This document shows positions 1-5,570 of a DNA stretch of 23,147 nucleotides, piece after piece; the stretch's first letter is position 1; each line of letters starts with the position of its first letter. Under the pieces are notes generated by a model. It was not told the origin of the DNA, did no database searches, and was given only the letters and a program-made list of their open reading frames with translations. Both the position numbers and the translations under genes were made by a program. This stretch comes from Propionibacteriaceae bacterium UBA6238 (GTDB lineage: Bacteria; Actinomycetota; Actinomycetes; Propionibacteriales; Propionibacteriaceae), in the NCBI GenBank assembly GCA_002441465.1, contig DJWE01000095.1, positions 1-23,147 of the forward strand, written 5' to 3'.

Positions 1-603
1 CTGGGCATGAGCGACCAGATCGAGAACCGGATCATCGAGGCCAAGAGTCGCGGCATCTACGAGGCGCCCGGCATGGCGCTGCTGCACATCTGCTACGAGC
101 GCCTGCTTACCGCCATCCACAACGAGGACACGGTCGCGAACTACCAGCTCGAAGGACGCAAGCTCGGCCGGTTGATGTACGAGGGCCGCTGGCTGGACCC
201 GCAGTCACTGATGATCCGTGAGTCGCTGCAGCGCTGGGTGGGCTCCGCGATCACCGGGTCGGTGACGCTGCGGCTTCGGCGTGGTGAAGACTGGTCGATC
301 CTCGACACCGACGGTCCTGCGTTCTCCTACCACCCTGAGAAGCTGTCCATGGAGCGGGTGGGTGACGCCGCGTTCGGGCCGCTGGACCGAATCGGCCAGC
401 TGACCATGCGCAACCTCGACATCGCCGACTCGCGCACCCGTCTCGAGCAGTACTCCCAGCTCGGACTGGTCGGGGGCGAGGTGTCCGCGCTGGTCGGACA
501 GCTGGATTCGGGGCAGGCAGCTGAGATCACTGCGGGCAATGCCACAGAGGTGGCGATCGAAGAGGCCCAGAATCTGTCCGGAATGGAGTCGGGCACCGAC
601 TGA
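1..603 (+). CDS. argG: argininosuccinate synthase, C-terminal part (5' end outside window)
   Basis: Argininosuccinate synthase joins citrulline and aspartate with ATP in the penultimate step of arginine synthesis in the cytoplasm. The frame is open from base 1 (Leu-Gly before the first internal Met at 7), so about the last 200 residues are present. The stretch around MSDQIENRIIEAKSRG and YEAPGMALLHI, then LGRLMYEGRW and RIGQLTMRNLDI, matches the C-terminal multimerisation region of the long E. coli-type ArgG that I remember, rather than the shorter ~400-residue form. It stops at TGA 601-603. A weak 5-bp inverted repeat (CGTCC/GGACG, 609-623) follows, which might help end transcription. The identity is secure; the N-terminal ATP-binding part cannot be assessed. 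Confidence 0.95.
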   Translation: MGMSDQIENRIIEAKSRGIYEAPGMALLHICYERLLTAIHNEDTVANYQLEGRKLGRLMYEGRWLDPQSLMIRESLQRWVGSAITGSVTLRLRRGEDWSILDTDGPAFSYHPEKLSMERVGDAAFGPLDRIGQLTMRNLDIADSRTRLEQYSQLGLVGGEVSALVGQLDSGQAAEITAGNATEVAIEEAQNLSGMESGTD

Positions 604-725
604 ACCGGCGTCCGCCCGGGACGGGAGACGTGCATGGGCGACACGCCTGATACACACGGCCGCTTCACAGCTTGGTCCGGTTTAGTGCTGTTGACCCCAG
701 CATTCGCGTCCGTCCAGGAGGCCCC

Positions 726-1376
726 GTGACCACCCAGTCCCGCTATTCCCGCGTATCCCGACGGGCTGTGTTGCAGGGCCTGTCCGCCACGGCGCTGCTC
801 GGGTTGGCCGGTTGCGGCACGAACGACGCCGAGATGCTCGCTCCGTCCGCGGCAGCGAGCTCGACCGAGGCGAGCGCCGGCTCGGCGCCGACGGTGAGCT
901 CGGACGCGGGGCACCTGGTGGTCGGCTTCACCTACACCGCCGACGCGTCCGCAGGCAGCGGCGAGGGCGGCGGACGCGGTCCGGGCGGCGGGATGGTGCG
1001 CAACCCCTACATTGCCGTCTGGGTGGAGGACGCCGACGGCAACCTGGTCAAGACGGTCTCGCTGTGGCACTTGCAGAACGGGCAGGACCGCTGGCTCTCG
1101 GAACTGCACCGGTGGTACGCCGCCTCAGGCGGGGTGGACACTAACTCCGGTGCCACCCGCGCCGCCGGAAGCTACACGGTGGCCTGGGACCTCACCGACA
1201 GCACCGGCAAGGCCGTGGCGGACGGCACCTATGTGCTGTGCGTCGAGGCTACCCGGGAGCACGGTCCGTACTCGCTGGTGACCGGCCGGCTCTCCTTGAC
1301 CGGCTCGTCGCTGACGCAGGAGCTGGATGCCAACGGCGAACTGTCGACGGTCAGCGTCGACTACACCCCGGCATGA
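726..1376 (+). CDS. Tat-exported DUF2271 lipoprotein, probable flavin-carrying redox protein
   Basis: A 216-residue protein from GTG 726, chosen because CCAGGAG (714-720) is well spaced before it; an ATG at 672 is in frame but has no ribosome site and would bury the signal. The N-terminus carries twin arginines (SRRAVLQG, R12-R13), a hydrophobic stretch and a lipobox LAGC with Cys30, so it is probably a Tat-exported lipoprotein. A Ser/Ala/Gly-rich linker (about 40-90) leads into a DUF2271 domain (about 91-216) with conserved-looking WHLQNG, DRWLSELHRW, AWDLTD and EATREHG. D138-T-N-S-G-A-T144 resembles the D-x-x-SGAT site at which ApbE attaches FMN to NqrC/RnfG-like proteins. Its stop overlaps the start of the PepSY gene (ATGA), and apbE lies just beyond, so a membrane redox role is likely. 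The partner and substrate are unknown. Confidence 0.82.
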   Translation: MTTQSRYSRVSRRAVLQGLSATALLGLAGCGTNDAEMLAPSAAASSTEASAGSAPTVSSDAGHLVVGFTYTADASAGSGEGGGRGPGGGMVRNPYIAVWVEDADGNLVKTVSLWHLQNGQDRWLSELHRWYAASGGVDTNSGATRAAGSYTVAWDLTDSTGKAVADGTYVLCVEATREHGPYSLVTGRLSLTGSSLTQELDANGELSTVSVDYTPA

Positions 1377-2008
1377 GCGGGTCCGACTCGACCGAGTTGT
1401 CGCGTCCGTCGCGAACGGCGCCGAGGCGACGGCGCCGCAACAGCGGCCAGCGCTGGACCCGACTGCTGCACTCGTGGCTCAGCATGACCGGCCTGTTGGT
1501 GGTGCTGTTCTTCGCGGTCACCGGGCTCACCCTCAACCACCAGGACTGGACTTTCGGTCAGTCCCCTCAGGCGAGGACGACCTCGGGCACCCTTCCCTCG
1601 GCGACGATCACGTCCGGCGAGCCCGACTTCCTGCTGGTCAGTGAGTACCTGCGGGCGAACGAGGGCGCGTCCGGCGAGATCACCGATCACGGGGTGGACG
1701 GCGATACCGGACGGATCAGCTACTCCGGCCCGGGCTACACCGGCAACGCCACCTTCAGCGTCGCCGACGGCAGCTACACCATGGAATCCACTCGCTACGG
1801 GCTGATCGCGGTCGCGAACGATCTGCACAAGGGACGGCACACGTCGACGGCCTGGTCGTGGACGATCGACGTTGCGGCGGTGGTGCTGATCCTGATCTCG
1901 CTGACCGGCTTGATCCTGCAGTTCCTGATCCAGAGCCGGCGGCGGACGGCGATGGTTCTGCTCGGGCTCGGTGTGGTCGCCGGGGCGAGCCTGATGTTCC
2001 TCGCCTGA
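1373..2008 (+). CDS. PepSY-associated transmembrane protein
   Basis: A 211-residue membrane protein starting at ATG 1373, overlapping the preceding stop by ATGA, so translation is probably coupled. After a basic, Arg-rich N-terminus, three hydrophobic segments are visible (about 36-54, 165-186 and 193-210), with a large polar loop (55-160) that should lie outside. Histidines sit at the membrane edges: H33 in LLHSWL, H56 in LNHQDW and H152/H156 in NDLHKGRH. These are the pattern of PepSY_TM proteins (COG3295-like), in which such residues are proposed haem ligands. Known relatives occur beside DUF2271 and ApbE genes, and the likely job is moving electrons across the membrane to the flavin-bearing lipoprotein. 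Haem binding is inferred. Confidence 0.8.
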   Translation: MSGSDSTELSRPSRTAPRRRRRNSGQRWTRLLHSWLSMTGLLVVLFFAVTGLTLNHQDWTFGQSPQARTTSGTLPSATITSGEPDFLLVSEYLRANEGASGEITDHGVDGDTGRISYSGPGYTGNATFSVADGSYTMESTRYGLIAVANDLHKGRHTSTAWSWTIDVAAVVLILISLTGLILQFLIQSRRRTAMVLLGLGVVAGASLMFLA

Positions 2009-2014
2009 ACGCAG

Positions 2015-2911
2015 TCAGCTCGGCCAGTCGGGACTGGTGGACGCCGTGCCGGACGAGTCCACGAGCAGACAGCCGATTCCCCGGGAGGCTGCGAACGCGA
2101 TCGCCTCGTTCGGCTCCAGGACCCCGAGGACGGTGGCGAGCACGTCCGCGGTCATCGTGTCCCTCGCCAGCACCGTCACCGAGGTGGTGTGCTCGACCGG
2201 CCAGCCGGTGCGCGGGTCCAGCACGTGCCCCAGCCACCGCTCGCCGACCTGGAAACCGCGCCGAGCGCTTCCGGAGGTGGCCACGCCGCCGTCCGCTACG
2301 CGTACCGACCAGCGTGGCGGCTGGTTGTCGAAGGGGCGCGCCGGATCCTCGACCCCGACGAGCACCGTGCCCTCGCCGCGGTGGCGCAGGTCACCCCCGG
2401 CATTGACCATCACCGAGGAAACCCCTGGCACCGCAGCCGCGGCCGTGGCTGCCCGATCGACGATGTAGCCCTTGGCGATCCCGTTCAGATCGAGCCCCGT
2501 ACAGTCGTCCAGCCGCTGGACCGTGGTGCCACTCACCCGGTACGGCAGGCTTCGGGTTCCGTCGGCGAGCGCCGAGAGCTCCGCCGGCGACGGGATCGCA
2601 CCGACCTGGTGCGCAGCCAGCCAGCGCTGCCTGAGCATTCCGGTCGCGGGGTGGAACGCCCCGGCGCTGGCTTCGTACCACTCCTGCGCCGCCTCCAGCA
2701 CGGTGAGCAGATCCGGAGAGCAGGTGGGCACTTCGTCTCGACGCCATCGATTCAGCTCACTGTCATCGCGATAGGTGGAGAACACCGCGTCCAACCGCTG
2801 GAACTCGGCCACTGCTGCCCGGTCGGCTCGCTCGGCCACGTCCGTCGATGCGCCGACCCGCACCTCGACCAGGGTTCCGAGCAGAGGGGAATGGGTGAAC
2901 TCGACCGTCAT
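2015..2911 (-). CDS. apbE: FAD:protein FMN transferase (ApbE family)
   Basis: ApbE enzymes take FMN from FAD and attach it covalently to a Thr/Ser of a target protein. The 298-residue product starts at ATG 2911-2909, whose first bases overlap the uppS stop (ATGA). Visible family motifs are DLNGIAKGYIVDR (141-153), NAGGD (170-174), GHVLDPRTGWPV (228-239) and the metal-site segment TADVLATVLGVL (254-265). No signal peptide or lipobox is present, so the enzyme should be cytoplasmic, unlike the exported ApbE/Ftp lipoproteins. It runs convergently to the DUF2271-PepSY pair with only 6 bases between the ends. That pair supplies an obvious target, the SGAT site, which could be modified before Tat export. 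Confidence 0.93.
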   Translation of the reverse strand: MTVEFTHSPLLGTLVEVRVGASTDVAERADRAAVAEFQRLDAVFSTYRDDSELNRWRRDEVPTCSPDLLTVLEAAQEWYEASAGAFHPATGMLRQRWLAAHQVGAIPSPAELSALADGTRSLPYRVSGTTVQRLDDCTGLDLNGIAKGYIVDRAATAAAAVPGVSSVMVNAGGDLRHRGEGTVLVGVEDPARPFDNQPPRWSVRVADGGVATSGSARRGFQVGERWLGHVLDPRTGWPVEHTTSVTVLARDTMTADVLATVLGVLEPNEAIAFAASRGIGCLLVDSSGTASTSPDWPS

Positions 2912-3699
2912 CCGTTGACCGGGTTCGGCTCGGCTCCGCCGTAGCGCCGGTCCCGATGCACGTACATTTCGATGGCCCGCCACAGGTCGCGGCGGTCGAA
3001 GTCGGGCCACAGCCGATCCATGAACACCATCTCCGCGTAGGCCGACTGCCACAGCAGGAAGTTCGAGGTGCGTTGCTCGCCGGAGGAGCGGATGAACAAG
3101 TCCACGTCGGGGATCTCGGGCTCGTCGAGGAACCGCCGGAAGCGTTCTTCGGTGAGGCGCGACGGGTCCAGCTCGCCGCGCACGGCTGCCTCGGCGATCG
3201 CCCTGGCCGCGTCCACGATCTCGGCCCGACCGCCATAGTTCACGCAGAACTGCAGGGTGAGCACGTGGTTGCCCGCGCTTTGGCGTTCGGCGTCCTGCAG
3301 TTCGCGGATCACGCTGCGCCACAGTCGCGGCGCCCTTCCTGCCCAGCGGATCCGCACCCCCATCGCGTCGAGCTGGTCACGGCGGCGGTGGATCACGTCA
3401 CGGTTGAATCCCATCAGCCAGCGCACCTCATCGGGAGAGCGCCGCCAGTTCTCGGTGGAGAACGCGTACGCCGACAGGTAGGGGACGCCGATCTCTATGG
3501 CACCCTCGATCACGTCGAACAGCGCATCCTCGCCGCGCGCGTGGCCGGCGGTGCGAGGGAGACTGCGGGCCTTCGCCCAGCGACCGTTGCCGTCCATCAC
3601 GATCGCGATGTGTGCGGGCAGTGCCTTCGCGTCGATCACCGGTGGTCGGGCGCCCGAGGGATGGGGAACGGGCGGACGGATCTGCTTGCGTTGGGCCAC
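2908..3699 (-). CDS. uppS: polyprenyl (di-trans,poly-cis) diphosphate synthase
   Basis: This cis-prenyltransferase makes the long polyprenyl phosphate carrier of cell-wall synthesis. The 263-residue product has the catalytic signature IVMDGNGRWAKAR with Asp36, the AYAFSTENW segment, FCVNYGGRAEI and the C-terminal VDLFIRSSGEQRTSNFL block that binds isopentenyl diphosphate (RSSGE where RTSGE is usual). The start is GTG 3699-3697: a TAGGCT box ends exactly 6 bases upstream, so the mRNA is probably leaderless. It resembles the long-chain synthase that sits next to recO in mycobacteria (Rv2361c); here recO is 3.6 kb away and on the other strand. The stop overlaps the apbE start, so the two probably share an mRNA. 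Confidence 0.96.
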   Translation of the reverse strand: MAQRKQIRPPVPHPSGARPPVIDAKALPAHIAIVMDGNGRWAKARSLPRTAGHARGEDALFDVIEGAIEIGVPYLSAYAFSTENWRRSPDEVRWLMGFNRDVIHRRRDQLDAMGVRIRWAGRAPRLWRSVIRELQDAERQSAGNHVLTLQFCVNYGGRAEIVDAARAIAEAAVRGELDPSRLTEERFRRFLDEPEIPDVDLFIRSSGEQRTSNFLLWQSAYAEMVFMDRLWPDFDRRDLWRAIEMYVHRDRRYGGAEPNPVNG

Positions 3700-3705
3700 G
3701 ATCGC

Positions 3706-3711
3706 AGCCTA
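3706..3711 (-). promoter_or_regulatory. -10 element for leaderless uppS transcript
   Basis: On the minus strand this reads TAGGCT, a good actinobacterial TAnnnT -10. Six bases separate it from the GTG start of uppS, so transcription should begin at or beside the start codon. No convincing -35 is seen. The same box with the same 6-base spacing precedes the aldo/keto reductase gene. Confidence 0.6.
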
Positions 3712-3821
3712 GACGCCAGGCGCCACCGGAGGGTCGGCGAGCCTTGTGCGCGGCGCGTTCGCACGCTCAGCTGCCTGGGTTGCGACCGTCCGGACGGGGC
3801 GATTCCGCCAGCCGCGAACAA

Positions 3822-3842
3822 CTTGAGTCGACCAGACTCAAC
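3822..3842. promoter_or_regulatory. HAIR-type operator (HspR site)
   Basis: CTTGAGT-N7-ACTCAAC matches 13 of 14 arm positions of the HspR-associated inverted repeat CTTGAGT-N7-ACTCAAG. It lies about 88 bases upstream of the small heat-shock gene and 110 bases from the divergent uppS start. HspR with DnaK represses heat-shock genes through such sites in actinobacteria. Confidence 0.8.
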
Positions 3843-3879
3843 CTGCTTGATTTCGGTGTACCGGAGAGGCAGACTGGCA

Positions 3880-3906
3880 TTAGCACTCGGGCATACAGAG
3901 TGCTAA
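3880..3906. promoter_or_regulatory. perfect CIRCE operator (HrcA site)
   Basis: TTAGCACTC-N9-GAGTGCTAA agrees with the CIRCE consensus at all 18 arm positions. It ends 23 bases before the ATG of the Hsp20 gene, so it lies in the 5' leader or at the transcription start and should be bound by HrcA. A weak candidate promoter just upstream is TTGATT (3847-3852), N17, CAGACT (3870-3875). Confidence 0.95.
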
Positions 3907-3929
3907 CGAGACGATAGGAGTGAGCCACA

Positions 3930-4361
3930 ATGGCACGAACGTACGATCCCTTCCGTGAGATGGATCGCTGGTTCTCCGACGTCGCCCGGACGCCGGCCAG
4001 CGCCGCCATGCCCATGGACCTGTTCCGCGACGGCGACGTCTTCGTCGCCCGGATCGATCTTCCGGGCGTGGACCCGGCTTCGATCGATGTGGACGTCGAC
4101 GACCGCACCCTCACCGTGCGAGCCCAGCGCAATGTCGAGACCACCGAGGAGCAGAAGTGGCTCGTCCGGGAGCGTCCGGCGGGCACGTTCGCCCGTCAGC
4201 TGACCTTGGGCTACGGGGTGGCGCTGGACCAGATCGCAGCGGAGTACCGCGACGGTGTGCTCAGCCTGCGCATCCCGGTCGCCGAGGAGGCCAAGCCGCG
4301 CAAGATCAGCGTCTCCCACAGCGGTGTCACCACCCAGATCGAGGGATCTGTAGAGGGCTGA
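3930..4361 (+). CDS. small heat-shock protein, Hsp20/alpha-crystallin family
   Basis: An ATP-independent holdase chaperone that keeps unfolding proteins soluble in the cytoplasm. The 143 residues show an N-terminal arm beginning with the actinobacterial-style YDPFREMDRWF, an alpha-crystallin domain (about 28-125) with the typical ADLPGV-like RIDLPGVDP, the GVLSLRIPV block (109-117), and a C-terminal I-x-V anchor (I126-S-V128). ATG 3930 follows TAGGAG (3915-3920) by 9 bases. The upstream region carries both a HAIR and a CIRCE operator, which fits strong, doubly controlled heat induction. The gene ends just before a cluster of palindromic repeats. Confidence 0.95.
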   Translation: MARTYDPFREMDRWFSDVARTPASAAMPMDLFRDGDVFVARIDLPGVDPASIDVDVDDRTLTVRAQRNVETTEEQKWLVRERPAGTFARQLTLGYGVALDQIAAEYRDGVLSLRIPVAEEAKPRKISVSHSGVTTQIEGSVEG

Positions 4362-4382
4362 TCGCGCCGGTTCCGAGGACTT

Positions 4383-4536
4383 GGGGACGGTTCTGAACTC
4401 GGTCCACATCAACGGGGACGGTTCCGAGTTCGGTCCATGCGCTGTCCAGGTGGGCAGGGTGTGGACCGAGTTCGGAACCGTCCCCATTTCTTTCTGACCA
4501 CGGCGAAGGGTGTGGACCGAGTTCGGAACCGTCCCC
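4383..4536. repeat. cluster of four 24-bp inverted palindromic repeats (family copy 1)
   Basis: Four copies of a 24-bp unit lie between the convergent hsp20 and aldo/keto reductase genes. Two are forward (GGGGACGGTTC...CGGTCCA) at 4383-4406 and 4414-4437, and two reverse (TGGACCGAG...CCGTCCCC) at 4462-4485 and 4513-4536. The reverse copies are part of an identical 30-bp direct repeat (4456-4485 and 4507-4536). Each unit has a palindromic centre CCGA-NN-TCGG, where NN is GT or AC here. The copy at 4383 can pair with either reverse copy over 24 bp with a single G-U. It may act as a bidirectional terminator, but its spread to a second site suggests a mobile REP-like element. Confidence 0.85.
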
Positions 4537-4546
4537 GGCGCCCGGG

Positions 4547-5482
4547 TCACGCGAAGGGCGTGGAAGCCTTGCTCAGGCGATGGACCTGGCTGCGGGACAA
4601 CCTGACCTGTGCGGCGGCGAGGAGAGCGGGCAGCTGCTCGACTGAGCTCACCGAAGCGGTCGGGGCGGTCACGCCGGGCTGCTGCCGCAACCAGGCCAGG
4701 GCGACGGTCGCCGGTTCGACGCCGAGTTCGTCAGCGACACCGACGACGGCGTCCAGGACGTCGAACCCGGCGTCGGTGGCAAAGCCGCGCACCCGGGCAG
4801 CGCGCGGACCGTGCGGCGACTCTCCGCGCGCATACTTGGCGGTCAGGAAGCCCGAGGCCAGCCCGTAGTAGGGCACCATCGCGAGGTGGTGGCTGGCGCA
4901 GACCGCGCCCAGGCCCGACTCCACCTCGGCGCGGTGCACCAGGTTGTACTGCGGCTGCACCGCGACCGGTAGTGCCAGCCCTTCGCCCGTGGCGATCTCG
5001 AGCACCTCTTCGACCCGCTCGGCGGTGAAGTTGGACAGCCCGTAATGGCGGATGTCGCCGGCGGAGATCAGCTGATCGAAGACACCGAGCCATTCGACCG
5101 TCGGTACGTGGGGATCATCCTCGTGGGCGTAGTACAGGTCGATCGTCTCCAGGCCCAGACGCCTGCGCGAGCCGTCGAGACAGATCTTGATGTTCGCCGG
5201 ACGCAGCCCGCGGTGCACCGGATGCTTGCCCACCTTGGTTGCGATGACCACGCTGTCAGCCTCGGTGCGGTGTCGCAGCCAGCCGCCGATCACGCTCTCG
5301 GACTCGCCGCCGCGATGCCCAGGAACCCAGGTCGAATAGGAGTCGGCGGTGTCTATGAAGTTACCGCCGGCCTCCACGAACGCGTCCAGGATGGCCTCGG
5401 ACTCGTTCCCGTCCGCCGTCCAGCCGAAGACATTGCCGCCCAGGCACAGCGGCGACACTCTCAACGTTGAGATCCGGTGCAT
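4547..5482 (-). CDS. aldo/keto reductase
   Basis: An NAD(P)H-dependent reductase of the TIM-barrel AKR superfamily, 311 residues. The full catalytic tetrad is visible: Asp44 and Tyr49 in NFIDTADSYS, Lys83 in VVIATKVGKH and His120 in DLYYAHEDD. The nucleotide-binding end is represented by the VTAPTASVSSVEQL segment. ATG 5482-5480 lies 6 bases after a TAGGCT box and has no Shine-Dalgarno sequence, so a leaderless message is likely. It sits 88 bases downstream of the araB kinase on the same strand but seems to have its own promoter. Its substrate cannot be told from sequence; a sugar or sugar-derived aldehyde is possible only because of its neighbours. Confidence 0.92.
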   Translation of the reverse strand: MHRISTLRVSPLCLGGNVFGWTADGNESEAILDAFVEAGGNFIDTADSYSTWVPGHRGGESESVIGGWLRHRTEADSVVIATKVGKHPVHRGLRPANIKICLDGSRRRLGLETIDLYYAHEDDPHVPTVEWLGVFDQLISAGDIRHYGLSNFTAERVEEVLEIATGEGLALPVAVQPQYNLVHRAEVESGLGAVCASHHLAMVPYYGLASGFLTAKYARGESPHGPRAARVRGFATDAGFDVLDAVVGVADELGVEPATVALAWLRQQPGVTAPTASVSSVEQLPALLAAAQVRLSRSQVHRLSKASTPFA

Positions 5483-5488
5483 GGCCCC

Positions 5489-5494
5489 AGCCTA
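5489..5494 (-). promoter_or_regulatory. -10 element for leaderless aldo/keto reductase transcript
   Basis: The minus strand reads TAGGCT, ending 6 bases before the ATG at 5482, exactly as for uppS. It overlaps the first unit of a 21-bp tandem duplication that extends upstream of it. Confidence 0.55.
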
Positions 5495-5534
5495 GGGTGA
5501 CAGCGCGGAATCGTAGGGTGACAACGCGAAATCC
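5493..5534. repeat. tandem 21-bp duplication in aldo/keto reductase promoter
   Basis: Two adjacent 21-base units, each beginning TAGGGTGACA, at 5493-5513 and 5514-5534 agree at 18 positions. They cover the place where a -35 and an activator or repressor would sit for the minus-strand gene, so they could be a duplicated protein-binding site. A chance small duplication is the alternative. Confidence 0.6.
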
Positions 5535-5570
5535 ACGCTCGGATGGACGACGAACGGTTGAGTCCGGATC

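Noticed and set aside
2189..2944. 251-codon plus-strand frame antisense to apbE
   Set aside because: Low-complexity Arg/Gly/His composition opposite a clear ApbE; no start signal.
3786..3797. Perfect 12-bp palindrome CCGTCCGGACGG between uppS and hsp20
   Set aside because: Short GC palindromes are common at this base composition and it matches no operator known to me.
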